Below the pieces are notes generated by a model. The model ran no database searches. It saw only the letters and a program-made list of their open reading frames with translations, and was not told where the DNA came from. Position numbers and translations under genes: made by a program. Below, piece after piece: positions 1-8,700 of a stretch of DNA of 35,393 nucleotides; the stretch's first letter is position 1; the number at the start of each line of letters is the position of its first letter. The DNA is from CPC320 sp002684375 (GTDB lineage: Bacteria; Pseudomonadota; Alphaproteobacteria; Rhodobacterales; Rhodobacteraceae): NCBI GenBank assembly GCA_965662545.1, contig CBFIHZ010000036.1, positions 1 through 35,393 on the forward strand, in the 5' to 3' direction.

Positions 1-2
1 AC

Positions 3-317
3 TTTGCAGCGGACGGGCCCAACCGGAAATGGGCGGGCGACATCAGCTACGTGTGGACGCGAGAAGGTTGGCTGTATCTCGCTGTGCTCTTGGATTTGCA
101 TTCCCGCCGTGTGATTGGCTGGGCGGTCAGCAATCGGATGAAACGAGACCTCGCGATCCGAGCGTTACAGATGGCCGTGGCGCTCCGCCAGCCTCCCAAG
201 GGCTGCATCCATCATACGGATCGCGGCAGCCAATACTGCTCCCACGATTATCAGAAGCTTCTGCGCCAGCACGGATTCAAGGTATCGATGAGCGGTAAGG
301 GCAATTGCTATGACAAG
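3..317 (+). pseudogene. IS3-family transposase OrfB, truncated middle part
   Basis: The frame is open from the window edge and reads as the DDE integrase core of an IS3-family OrfB (motifs WAGDISYVW, HHTDRGSQYCS, GNCYD). The first two catalytic aspartates are present (AGDIS and TDRGS). Similarity stops just after NCYD, so the part carrying the catalytic glutamate is missing. The frame then runs on to position 395 with unrelated residues that belong to the IS91-family element beginning there. The 5' part lies outside the window. A related but more decayed copy lies at about 26.0-26.65 kb on the other strand. It cannot encode an active transposase. What is known is the family; the cause of truncation (IS91 insertion) is inferred from the junction. 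Confidence 0.9.
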
Positions 318-446
318 GACGAAACCGCTCTCGCGGTATTGGCGTGTGTTGCTGGTGTTTCGGACAAGTCGACGCGCGGTGATTTTGTGAACTGACTGAC
401 CTGTTGGACAATTGTGACCTTCTCAATCTGATGACAGGAGGTTCCG

Positions 447-1319
447 ATGACGGACCAATATGTACCTGCGCTGCGCCAGCGTTTTCTTGAAGATATGCAA
501 ATCAAAGGGCTGCAGCCCAAGACGCAAACGATGTACCTGCGCGGGATGCGGGATTTTACGGGGTTTCTGGGACACGCGCCTGATACGGCAACGCCGGAAG
601 AATTGCGGGCCTTTCAACTCGATATGAAGAAAAAGGGCGTTGGTGCCCCGACCTTCAACAACCGACTGACGGTGTTGAGTTTCTTTTTTGCGGCGACATG
701 TCCTCGGCCTGAGATGAAGCGGCACATGCGGTATCAGCGGGCAGCAAAGAAGATCCCAGTTGTGCTGAGCGTCGAAGAAGTGGCTCGTATTTTGGAAGCT
801 ACCCCGGGACCAGGCTTGAAGTATCGGGCAGCCTTTAGCGTGGCTTATGGTGGCGGATTGCGCGCCAGCGAAGTCACCCATCTGAAGGTTGAGGATATTG
901 ACAGCGACCGGATGCTGATCCGGATCGAGCAAGGCAAGGGCCGCAAGGACCGACAGGTGATGCTGTCACCAAGTTTGCTGGATCTGTTGCGTGAATATTA
1001 CCGCGAAGCGCGCCCGAAAGGGTGGATGTTCCCGGGGCGTAATCGCGTCGATCCGATCTCGACGCGTCAGTTCAACCGCGCTTTTGGGGTGGCTTGCGAT
1101 TTTGCCGAGATCAAGAAGACCGTATCGCGGCATACGCTCCGACACAGCTTTGCCACGCATCTGCTGGAGGGTGGAACTGACATCCGCGTCATTCAGGTGC
1201 TGTTGGGGCACGCCAAGTTGGAAACGACGACGGTCTATACGAAGGTGGCCACCAAGACGATCCAGAGCGTGATAAGCCCCCTCGATTTACTCGTGCCGCG
1301 AGATGCCGGTCCGGGTTAA
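447..1319 (+). CDS. Tyrosine recombinase/integrase of the IS91-type element
   Basis: This 290-residue protein is a complete phage-integrase/XerC-like tyrosine recombinase. An N-terminal SAM-like DNA-binding domain covers about residues 5-90 and the catalytic domain about 105-275. The catalytic set is visible: Arg139 (in GGGLRAS), Lys164 (GKGRKDR), His229 and Arg232 (SRHTLRHS), His255 (LLGHAKL) and nucleophile Tyr264 (TTVYTKV). A strong ribosome binding site (aggaggt) precedes the ATG. It is followed closely by the HUH transposase gene in the same direction, so the two are probably co-transcribed. Some IS91-family elements are known to carry such a recombinase as an accessory gene. Whether it helps transposition, resolves intermediates or is only a passenger is not visible from sequence. 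Confidence 0.92.
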   Translation: MTDQYVPALRQRFLEDMQIKGLQPKTQTMYLRGMRDFTGFLGHAPDTATPEELRAFQLDMKKKGVGAPTFNNRLTVLSFFFAATCPRPEMKRHMRYQRAAKKIPVVLSVEEVARILEATPGPGLKYRAAFSVAYGGGLRASEVTHLKVEDIDSDRMLIRIEQGKGRKDRQVMLSPSLLDLLREYYREARPKGWMFPGRNRVDPISTRQFNRAFGVACDFAEIKKTVSRHTLRHSFATHLLEGGTDIRVIQVLLGHAKLETTTVYTKVATKTIQSVISPLDLLVPRDAGPG

Positions 1320-1330
1320 GCCCAGCCACG

Positions 1331-2527
1331 ATGCCCCGTCCCAAACTGAAGGTCGCGGACGTCTTCCGTAACTATGGGCCAGCTTATCGTCGTGAACATG
1401 CAGGACACCTAAATCTACCGCAACTGAAGGTGATGTCCGCCGTTGAGAACTGTCGCACTGCTGCCCTCGGCGGTCACGTCGCGGCCTGCACCAAGTGTGA
1501 TCATCAGCACATCGCCTACAACTCGTGTCGCAATCGGCACTGCCCGAAGTGTCAGGGCGCTGCGGCGCAAGACTGGATGCTGGCGCGCATGGAGGACCTG
1601 TTGCCGGTCGAATACTTCCACGTTGTCTTCACGCTGCCAGCCCAGATCGCCGACATTGCATATCAAAACAAGGCAGCGGTCTATGGCCTGCTGTTCAAGA
1701 CTGCGGCCCAGACGCTGCTGACTATCGCCGCCGATCCAAAGCACCTCGGAGCACGGATTGGTATGACTTCGGTACTGCACACTTGGGGCTCCGCAATGAC
1801 GCACCACCCACATGTGCATGTCATTGTACCTGGTGGCGGGCTATCGCGCGACGGAAGCGGTTGGGTCGCCTGTCGCTCAGGGTTCTTCCTGCCGGTAAAG
1901 GTCCTGTCGCGGTTGTTCCGACGCTTGTTCCTGGAAGGGTTGGCTAGATTGCACAAGACAGGCAAGCTGCGGTTCTTCAACGATCTCTCCGAGTTGGCTG
2001 ATCCCGGCATCTTCGCTGCCCATCTCGTAGCGCTGCGCAAAACCGATTGGGTTGTCTATGCCAAACCACCCTTCGGTGGCCCCGAGGCCGTGCTGGCTTA
2101 CCTCAGCCGTTACACGCATCGTGTGGCGATCTCCAACCATCGCCTCGTCAGCGCCGAGGCCAACACCGTGGCCTTCCGGTGGAAAGACTACCGCATCAAA
2201 CGCGGTGATCACATGAGGGTCATGCGCCTGCCAACTGACGAGTTCATCCGCCGGTTCCTGATCCACGTCCTGCCCTCTGGCTTCCATCGCATCCGACATA
2301 CAGGCTTCCTCGCGAATGGCATCCGCCGAGGCAGAATAGAGACGATCAGACGCTTGCTTGATGCAAAACCGAGCCAAACGCCAGTTGAGGCCGAAAGTGA
2401 CGATCCCTCCGATCCCCAACAGCAACAGCCTTGCCCCAAATGTGGGGGGCAAATGCGCATCATACAGACCTTCCTGCGCGGACAAACCCCAAAGTCCCGA
2501 GCTCCACCATGGGAGGACGCCGCATGA
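1331..2527 (+). CDS. IS91-family HUH transposase
   Basis: The 398-residue protein matches the IS91 transposase layout. An N-terminal zinc-binding domain has paired cysteines (CTKC near 53-56, CRNRHCPKC near 66-74). An HUH metal-binding motif lies at residues 159-163 (HPHVH). Candidate nucleophile tyrosines Tyr257 and Tyr261 lie in the conserved block AYLSRYTHRVAIS. A C-terminal cysteine pair (CPKCGG) suggests a second zinc ribbon. The family moves by rolling-circle single-strand transfer. The gene starts 11 bases after the recombinase stop. No frameshift or missing key residue is seen, so the element looks potentially active. Confidence 0.95.
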   Translation: MPRPKLKVADVFRNYGPAYRREHAGHLNLPQLKVMSAVENCRTAALGGHVAACTKCDHQHIAYNSCRNRHCPKCQGAAAQDWMLARMEDLLPVEYFHVVFTLPAQIADIAYQNKAAVYGLLFKTAAQTLLTIAADPKHLGARIGMTSVLHTWGSAMTHHPHVHVIVPGGGLSRDGSGWVACRSGFFLPVKVLSRLFRRLFLEGLARLHKTGKLRFFNDLSELADPGIFAAHLVALRKTDWVVYAKPPFGGPEAVLAYLSRYTHRVAISNHRLVSAEANTVAFRWKDYRIKRGDHMRVMRLPTDEFIRRFLIHVLPSGFHRIRHTGFLANGIRRGRIETIRRLLDAKPSQTPVEAESDDPSDPQQQQPCPKCGGQMRIIQTFLRGQTPKSRAPPWEDAA

Positions 2528-3141
2528 TACAACAAGAAAACCCGACCTTGGCTTGCGCAGGCATCGGACCGGTCACTGCGGCCATCTCAAGAAATCTTAT
2601 CCTGCACAAGGTCTATGACCGTGTGAAGAAATGCCAGTCGGTTAGGTCATCTCAGGAAAATCGACATACTTGCGCTGGCTATCGTCATTCAATCGCACGC
2701 TCTGCCAGTCGACCACTGCAGCCGTAACGCAAAATCCCCATAGCATCGCAAAACTGCCCGCGCTTTCCTCCTTGTCGGATTTGTCGCCGCTGCAGCTCAC
2801 GCTGACAGCAGCCACAAACCTTAGACAAAGAAGACATTCGCAGTTCGTAAATTTATAGGTCCTGACCCTAGATGCCCCAAAACGCGCACAACTGGTCATG
2901 GCACAGGTGGCAATGATCCCGAGACATTTCAGAAACAAACAGGATGTGGGCGAGCAGGCCCGTACATTTTAGGAGCCAGACCGCGCAATTAAGCCTGTTC
3001 GTTTCAAGCAAGATATCCCCATTAAACCTGCAGGCGGGTATAAAACTGCGCCACTTGGCGTGATCTGGTTGCGCTCTGCTTGCCTGCTTTTCTTGAACAT
3101 GGCCGTCACCGTTTAAAAGTTTTATCACTTAAGCCGGCGCA
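2528..3141. other. Non-coding stretch: IS91 right end and unknown DNA
   Basis: No convincing gene is seen between the IS91 transposase and the GH43 gene. The first 250-300 bases probably hold the right (replication origin) end of the IS91-type element. The segment near 2848-2873 contains ggtcctgacccta, a GC-balanced partial palindrome of the kind seen at IS termini, so another IS edge may lie here, but I cannot pair it with a second end. Open frames on both strands have no recognisable product. No clear terminator follows the sugar operon. Confidence 0.4.
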
Positions 3142-4746
3142 TCAAGTCGGATCGTAGCTGAAATCAGAAAACCGCGCTTCACGGGCCAGTCCGGTCGTGT
3201 CAAAAGTAACCATGCCAACAAAAGCCCCGGTGAAAGAACTGTGTTCACCGCGCCCGCCCTCGTCCGAAATCACTGCAGCATTAAGCTGCGGACCGAATTT
3301 CAACCAGTCACGGCACACGGCACGACTTTGGCGCCAGAAGAACTGCTGAGATCCAAAATTGACCTCGACGCGCAGTTCTATCGGTCCCTCGCCCACTGGC
3401 ACGGGGACAATCGGGCGGATGAGGGCAGCTTCTGGCCAGTCGCCCGGACAGGAAAGGATATCGAGCACGCGGCCCCGATCCGGTTCGTGGGTCAGCACGA
3501 CCGCATGGAACTTATGGCGGTTGTAATAGGTCGTGAGCCCAGCAGCCTGCTGATAGGTGTCGGGCTCAAATATCACGACAGTTTCGGCGCTATAGACATG
3601 GTGCTCTTGGCGACGGGCGACAAGCGATTGTTCATACCAGCTGCCCAGCGATTCCCGCCCAGTCAGCACCAGATCGCCCTCACAGCGAAACAACTTCTTG
3701 GGGTTAGGCGTGCGCAGCCATTGGAAATCATCTGGCAGACGGTCGAAACGGTATTCGATCCGCGCCGGAGCCTCGGGCACAACGTCCGTCAACCCCGGCA
3801 GCTCTTCGCGCACAAGTATACCGCCATTTTCAAGATACAACCAGTCGTCATCACCCCACACGCAGCGTTCAATCCCGGTTTCCCGACCCAGTGGGCAGAA
3901 ACGCCCACTCCCATTCAACCCAGATATCGGCCGTCCCATTAAAAAGGAATGATAATGCTGACCATCATGTGTCTCAACATACTGTCCATGGCCAGTGCGT
4001 TGGATCGGATGATCGGGCGCGTCTGCTGCGCATATAAGGTGTTTTTGAGGATGATCTTCATAAGGGCCAAAAAGGCTGCGACTGCGTGCCATGCTCACTG
4101 CATGGTCATAGCCCGTGCCCCCTTCGGCAGTGGTGAGATAATAATAACCGTTCCGTTTAAAAATATGCGGTGCTTCGGTCAGCCCGCGATCGGTGCCATC
4201 CCAAATCCGTTCCAATGGCCCGACCAGCCCATCAGTTGGCGACCATTGTTGCAGCCATATACCATCAAAACTTGCATCGGCTGGGTTGCCGCCCGTCCCC
4301 GGGCCACGATGGTTCCAACGCAAATTAAGGAACCACTTGCTCCCGTCGGCGTCATGAAACAGCGAGGGATCAAAGCCCAAGCTATTCACATGCCACGGGT
4401 CGCACCAGTTGCCATCGATGGTCTCACATGCCGTGATATAGTTATGCGCATCCTTGAATGCGCCGTCGAGACGTTTGACATCGGTGTAGACCAACCAGAA
4501 TTTCTCACCGTCGTGGCTGAGGCAAGGGGCCCAAACCCCGCATGAATCGGGGGTCCCGCGCAGATCTAGCAAGGCGGCTGTATTGAGAGGGCGCGCCACC
4601 AGTCTCCAGTTCACCAAGTCTTTTGACTTGAATATCTGCACACCTGGATACCACTCAAAGGTCGAGGTGGCGATATAGTAGTCTTCACCAACCCTCAAAA
4701 AGGATGGATCGGGGTTGAAACCCGGCAAGACTGGGTTCCGGATCAT
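3142..4746 (-). CDS. Glycoside hydrolase family 43 beta-xylosidase (xylan 1,4-beta-xylosidase type)
   Basis: The 534-residue protein has the GH43 five-bladed propeller N-terminally and a beta-sandwich C-terminal domain typical of XynB-type beta-xylosidases. The expected inverting catalytic residues are visible: Asp13 as base (FNPDPS), Asp126 as pKa modulator (GFDPSLF) and Glu191 as acid (LTEAPHIF). There is no signal peptide, so it should act in the cytoplasm on imported xylo-oligosaccharides or arabinosyl/xylosyl side chains. It starts about 10 bases after the Gfo/Idh gene and is the last gene of the minus-strand sugar operon. GH43 enzymes can be xylosidase, arabinofuranosidase or both. The propeller motifs and length favour beta-xylosidase, but the exact substrate is inferred. 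Confidence 0.9.
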   Translation of the reverse strand: MIRNPVLPGFNPDPSFLRVGEDYYIATSTFEWYPGVQIFKSKDLVNWRLVARPLNTAALLDLRGTPDSCGVWAPCLSHDGEKFWLVYTDVKRLDGAFKDAHNYITACETIDGNWCDPWHVNSLGFDPSLFHDADGSKWFLNLRWNHRGPGTGGNPADASFDGIWLQQWSPTDGLVGPLERIWDGTDRGLTEAPHIFKRNGYYYLTTAEGGTGYDHAVSMARSRSLFGPYEDHPQKHLICAADAPDHPIQRTGHGQYVETHDGQHYHSFLMGRPISGLNGSGRFCPLGRETGIERCVWGDDDWLYLENGGILVREELPGLTDVVPEAPARIEYRFDRLPDDFQWLRTPNPKKLFRCEGDLVLTGRESLGSWYEQSLVARRQEHHVYSAETVVIFEPDTYQQAAGLTTYYNRHKFHAVVLTHEPDRGRVLDILSCPGDWPEAALIRPIVPVPVGEGPIELRVEVNFGSQQFFWRQSRAVCRDWLKFGPQLNAAVISDEGGRGEHSSFTGAFVGMVTFDTTGLAREARFSDFSYDPT

Positions 4747-4755
4747 CGGCTTTGC

Positions 4756-5892
4756 CTAAACAAGAAGTGCACGAGCCTCATCCGGGCCGATTGCCGCGGG
4801 CTGTTCACATGTGGTGGTCATATCGACCCACTGGCGGGTTTCCCCAGCGTCAAGAATACCGGTCATCACTTCGACCACATGGGTGGCCAGCTCAAGACTG
4901 CAGCGGTGGGCACACCCCTCTGCAATGGAACTCGCCATATCAGCAAGACCCGCACAGCGATAATTCGCACGTGGGGTGTCTTGGCCATCTTGGGTATTGT
5001 TGAACGAGAACGGGTGGTTGCGCCCATCCAACTTCGACGCTTTGCCCTCAGATCTGGCCAGCAAAACATCGCCGCCAAAAAAATTTGGATCCGGCAGGTA
5101 TAATGAGCCCTCGCTCCCGTAAAGTTCCATGTTTTCATGCCGGTGGGCCGCGACATCCCAACTTGCCCCCAAGGTGACAATCGCACCGCTGGCGAATTCC
5201 AAAATTGCGTGGATGTTGGTGGGTGTTGTGACAGGAACCGTTTCCCCTTCCCGGAGGCCGTTGCCAATCCTGCGCGTCGAGAAGCTGGCTGTTGCCGCGG
5301 CAGAGACCGATTTCACCGGACCAATCAATTGCACAAGGTTGGTGATATAATAGGGACCAAGATCCAAAATGGGCCCGCCACCGGGTTGAAAGAAAAAATC
5401 CGGGTTGGGGTGCCAAGCTTCCATTCCACGCGACATCACATGACAGGTGCCGCCCACCACCCTGCCGATTTTGCCCTCATCCAAGGCAGCTCTTGCCAAT
5501 TGATGCGCCCCGCCAAGGAAGGTGTCAGGGGCAGATCCGACGCGAAGCCCCTTCTCGGTCGCCAAAGCACGCAGGGCTTCACCGTCTTCCAGAGACAGAA
5601 CATAGGGCTTTTCTGAATAGGCATGTTTGCCAGCCTCTAGAATACTTTTCGTAACCTCAAAATGCGCCGCCGGAATGGTAAGATTGACGATGATTTCAAC
5701 ATCATCCGCTGCCAAAAGGCCAGCAACTGTCTCAGCCCGCACACCAAATTCCGCAGCCCGTGTTTGGGCCACATCCGGATCAATATCTGCAACCGCCCGC
5801 ACATCCAACGATTTAAAAAGCGGCGCAAGTTCCAGATAGGCCGTCGAAATGTTGCCACATCCAATGATGCCAATGCCTGTTTTTTTACTCAT
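4756..5892 (-). CDS. Gfo/Idh/MocA-family NAD(P)-dependent oxidoreductase
   Basis: This protein of about 378 residues begins with a Rossmann nucleotide-binding motif (GIGIIGCGNIS) and contains the family block EKPYVLS, whose lysine is a standard catalytic/cofactor residue, followed by the C-terminal alpha/beta dimer domain. I chose the ATG at 5892 because an agaggt ribosome binding site lies five bases upstream; an in-frame GTG at 5898 overlaps that site. The family oxidises or reduces sugars, inositols and their derivatives. Placed between the isomerase and GH43 genes, it probably oxidises or epimerises the sugar released from the imported oligosaccharide. The precise substrate cannot be read from sequence. 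Confidence 0.9.
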   Translation of the reverse strand: MSKKTGIGIIGCGNISTAYLELAPLFKSLDVRAVADIDPDVAQTRAAEFGVRAETVAGLLAADDVEIIVNLTIPAAHFEVTKSILEAGKHAYSEKPYVLSLEDGEALRALATEKGLRVGSAPDTFLGGAHQLARAALDEGKIGRVVGGTCHVMSRGMEAWHPNPDFFFQPGGGPILDLGPYYITNLVQLIGPVKSVSAAATASFSTRRIGNGLREGETVPVTTPTNIHAILEFASGAIVTLGASWDVAAHRHENMELYGSEGSLYLPDPNFFGGDVLLARSEGKASKLDGRNHPFSFNNTQDGQDTPRANYRCAGLADMASSIAEGCAHRCSLELATHVVEVMTGILDAGETRQWVDMTTTCEQPAAIGPDEARALLV

Positions 5893-5901
5893 AAGCACCT
5901 C

Positions 5902-6651
5902 TTAAAGTTTACGAATGGTGTCGATTGAACGCTTGGCAAACCGCATCATATCGTTTGGGTTATCATGCTCCATAACAAACAGATCAACGTCAATATCGCG
6001 CAGGGCCACCATGATGGCTTTCCAATCCACCGTGCCGTGGCCAACATCTGCCCAACCATCTTCATCGGCGCAAGTTCCTTCAGCAGCAATGTCTTTGACG
6101 TGGGCCGTGGTGATTTGGTCTTTGTATCGCGTGATCCAAGCCAGAGGATCCGCACCACCGCGCACAACCCAAGCCACGTCCATCTCCCATTCGATGGAAG
6201 GTGCGTGCTCCAGCAACAATTCCATCGCGTTCTCGCCACATGGCAGAGGCATAAACTCCCAATGGTGGTTGTGCCAACCAAAACGCAACCCTGCATCATT
6301 GACCTTTTTGCAGGCCTCTTCGAGGCGCTTTGCTAAGGATATCCAATTGGCGGCATCGGTCCCATCGCGCCAAAGATCTTCCGGCGCAGGACAGAATATA
6401 CGAGACATGCCAAGGGTCTTGGCCGCGGCCACGGTCGTTTCAAATGCGGTTTCAAAACTGCCAATAGGAAAGAAATGGCCCGACGGCATGGTCAGCCCAT
6501 TTTCTTCTAGCATCGCCTGCGTGGCCGCAGGGTCATCGTAAACGCCTCCAAATCCTTCGACTTGCGTGTACCCAAGCGCAGCAACTGATTTATACACATC
6601 TGACCAAGGCATAAAGTTGCGCGCTGAATAAAGTTGGAATGAAACATCCAT
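5902..6651 (-). CDS. Sugar phosphate isomerase/epimerase (xylose-isomerase-like TIM barrel)
   Basis: This 249-residue protein has the AP-endonuclease-2-like TIM-barrel pattern: start with FQLYSARN, the metal-ligand blocks FGWHNHHWEF, WEMDVAWVVRGG and AHVKDIA, and the late VMEHDNP motif. His and acidic residues in these blocks are the usual divalent-metal ligands. Members interconvert or epimerise keto/aldo sugars and often work with Gfo/Idh dehydrogenases, exactly the neighbour found 10 bases downstream. A ggac box precedes the ATG. It is the fifth gene of the sugar operon. A second isomerase gene of the same superfamily, now broken, lies beside the LacI regulator at 12.2 kb. Confidence 0.88.
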   Translation of the reverse strand: MDVSFQLYSARNFMPWSDVYKSVAALGYTQVEGFGGVYDDPAATQAMLEENGLTMPSGHFFPIGSFETAFETTVAAAKTLGMSRIFCPAPEDLWRDGTDAANWISLAKRLEEACKKVNDAGLRFGWHNHHWEFMPLPCGENAMELLLEHAPSIEWEMDVAWVVRGGADPLAWITRYKDQITTAHVKDIAAEGTCADEDGWADVGHGTVDWKAIMVALRDIDVDLFVMEHDNPNDMMRFAKRSIDTIRKL

Positions 6652-6684
6652 CGTCGTGTCCTTTCGGGAAATGTGAAAGCGCCG

Positions 6685-7764
6685 TCAAAGCCGCAGTTCT
6701 GAGGATTGGTCAAACAAAGAAGCTTTCGACGGGTCAATTCCGATCGTCAACTTGTCACCCAAGGCGACCCGCGCCTGACCATCCATGCGGGCGCGGAAGT
6801 GATGTCCGGCGACCACAACATCGATCAGCGTGTCCGAACCGGTTGGTTCAACCAGATCAATTTCCACCTCGATCTGAAACGGCGCGTTCGCAGCCAGTTC
6901 ATCCGTAACCACATGTTCCGGGCGAATGCCAATGATGGCCGCACCCTCTGGCTGCATGTCGTTCACATAGTCATAACCAGACAGCGGAATGCGCAAATCA
7001 CCAACGTTAAAGTAATTGGCCTGAATGTCACCCTGCAGGAAATTCATCGACGGCGATCCGATAAAATCAGCAACGTATTTATTAACGGGCCGGTTATAAA
7101 TTTCGTGCGGTGTGGCCAGTTGTATGATTTCGCCGCCTTTCATGATTGCGATACGATCCGCCAGTGTCATAGCTTCGACCTGGTCGTGGGTTACATAAAT
7201 CATCGTGTTGCCAAGGCTGTGATGCAACCGCTTGATTTCGACTCGCAAATCGGCGCGTAGTTTGGCGTCAAGGTTCGACAGGGGTTCGTCAAACAAGAAC
7301 ACATCCACATCCCGCACCAAGGCGCGACCGATTGCGACACGCTGACGCTGACCACCCGAAAGCGCCGCTGGCTTCCGTTTCAGGAGCGGTTCAATCTGAA
7401 GAATTTCCGCCGCGCGTTTGACTCGCTTGGCGATCTTGTCTTTTGGCATCTTGGCGTTTCGCAAGCCGAAAGTTAGGTTCCCTTCGACCGTCATTTGGGG
7501 ATAAAGCGCATAGGATTGGAAGACCATGCCAATGCCGCGTTCCGAGGGTTCTGCCCATGTGACGTTGGTGCCATTGATGTGGATTTGGCCGGCCGTCACG
7601 TCTAAAAGGCCCGCGATACAGTTCAGCAAAGTCGACTTGCCGCAACCCGACGATCCGAGCAGTACAAGAAATTCACCGTGGCCAATATCCAGATTCAAAT
7701 TCTGAAGCACTTCGACACTGCCAAAGGATAGGTCAAGGTTTTTGATTTCAACTGAAGTGGTCAT
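6685..7764 (-). CDS. Carbohydrate ABC transporter ATPase (UgpC/MsmK/MalK type)
   Basis: The 359-residue protein carries Walker A (GSSGCGKST), Q-loop (VFQSYALYPQ), signature (LSGGQRQR), Walker B (VFLFDEPLSNLD) and H-loop (YVTHDQVEA) motifs. A C-terminal TOBE/regulatory domain with IGIRPEH is typical of the carbohydrate uptake-1 family. It follows the second permease by six bases and should power the importer formed with the two permeases and the binding protein of the same operon. All motifs are intact. Confidence 0.95.
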   Translation of the reverse strand: MTTSVEIKNLDLSFGSVEVLQNLNLDIGHGEFLVLLGSSGCGKSTLLNCIAGLLDVTAGQIHINGTNVTWAEPSERGIGMVFQSYALYPQMTVEGNLTFGLRNAKMPKDKIAKRVKRAAEILQIEPLLKRKPAALSGGQRQRVAIGRALVRDVDVFLFDEPLSNLDAKLRADLRVEIKRLHHSLGNTMIYVTHDQVEAMTLADRIAIMKGGEIIQLATPHEIYNRPVNKYVADFIGSPSMNFLQGDIQANYFNVGDLRIPLSGYDYVNDMQPEGAAIIGIRPEHVVTDELAANAPFQIEVEIDLVEPTGSDTLIDVVVAGHHFRARMDGQARVALGDKLTIGIDPSKASLFDQSSELRL

Positions 7765-7770
7765 GAGACA

Positions 7771-8700
7771 TTAGCCTTTCACAGCACCGGCGGCGATGCC
7801 TCTGACGAAAAGCTTGCCGGAAACAAAATAAATGGTCAGGGGCACAAGCGCGGTCAAAATTGTGGCTGCCATATTAACGTTGTATTCTTTTACCCCTTGG
7901 GTGGTATTGACAATATTGTTCAGCGCGACGGTCATCGGGTAAGCGTCCGGTGCAGTGTAGACAACACCGAATAGAAAGTCATTCCAGATACCTGTGACCT
8001 GCAGGATCATCGCCACTGTAAAAATGGGAAGCGACATTGGCATCAGCACACGAAAATATACACCCCAAAACCCTGCCCCATCAACCCGAGCCGCCTTGAA
8101 CAATTCCTCTGGCAGTGACGTGAAATAATTGCGAAACAACAGCGTCAGGATTGGCATCCCAAAGACCGAATGCACAAGAACCAACCCCGACAAAGATCCA
8201 TAGAGACCTATCTCACGCAGCATGATTACCAGCGGGTACAGCATAACCTGATAGGGAATGAAGGCCCCAAAGATCAGGATTGTAAAAAACACATCCGCGC
8301 CTTTAAACTTCCAGTTGGCAAGCGCATAGCCGTTAACCGAAGCGATGGCTATTGACAAGATCACCGATGGAATGGTGATCCGCACCGAATTCCAGAAATA
8401 CCCCGACAAACCGCTGCAATTCAGGCCCGTGCAGGCCTCTGCCCAGGCTTTGACCCACGGCTCAAAGGTGATCTCAAGCGGGGGGGCAAAAATATTGCCC
8501 ATGCGCACTTCGGGCATGCCTTTCAGCGACGTCACAATCATTACATACAAAGGGATCGCGTAGTAGATCGTGACGACAAGCAAAGTACCATACAACATTA
8601 TATTGCGGCGAGACAACGATTTGCGCGGTTTGGGCCCCTGCGGACCCTGAAGCACCGCTTTCGGTCCGACAATGGCAGCGGCCAGTTGGTTATCCGCCAC
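7771..8700 (-). CDS. Carbohydrate ABC transporter permease (MalG type)
   Basis: This is an inner-membrane permease of about 309 residues with six predicted membrane helices. Its cytoplasmic coupling (EAA) loop reads ELFKAARVDGAGFWGVYF. A proline-rich cytoplasmic N-terminal segment precedes the first helix. I prefer the GTG start at 8700, seven bases after a good ggaggg ribosome binding site; a TTG 15 bases upstream would place that site inside the gene. It overlaps the end of the upstream permease gene by 11 bases, which points to translational coupling. It forms the channel with its MalF-type partner. Confidence 0.92.
   Translation of the reverse strand: MADNQLAAAIVGPKAVLQGPQGPKPRKSLSRRNIMLYGTLLVVTIYYAIPLYVMIVTSLKGMPEVRMGNIFAPPLEITFEPWVKAWAEACTGLNCSGLSGYFWNSVRITIPSVILSIAIASVNGYALANWKFKGADVFFTILIFGAFIPYQVMLYPLVIMLREIGLYGSLSGLVLVHSVFGMPILTLLFRNYFTSLPEELFKAARVDGAGFWGVYFRVLMPMSLPIFTVAMILQVTGIWNDFLFGVVYTAPDAYPMTVALNNIVNTTQGVKEYNVNMAATILTALVPLTIYFVSGKLFVRGIAAGAVKG

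Larger units (their letters stand above)
318..2830 (+). mobile_element. IS91-family insertion sequence with tyrosine-recombinase passenger
   Basis: The element contains a tyrosine recombinase gene followed after about 11 bases by an IS91-type HUH transposase gene. Its left limit is set by the break in the interrupted IS3 orfB. The tetranucleotide CAAG (314-317) lies exactly at that break, and CAAG is one of the known IS91 target tetranucleotides. The right limit is uncertain: I could not find the rest of the IS3 gene downstream, and 2830 is only an estimate. IS91-family elements have no terminal inverted repeats and make no target duplication, so the ends cannot be read directly. Confidence 0.7.

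Noticed and set aside
2600..2830. Search for the missing half of the IS3 orfB right of the IS91-type element
   Set aside because: No frame in this stretch continues the transposase after NCYD, so a simple insertion without later change is not supported.
3241..3942. 233-codon plus-strand ORF inside the GH43 gene
   Set aside because: Antisense shadow of a clearly conserved glycoside hydrolase gene.
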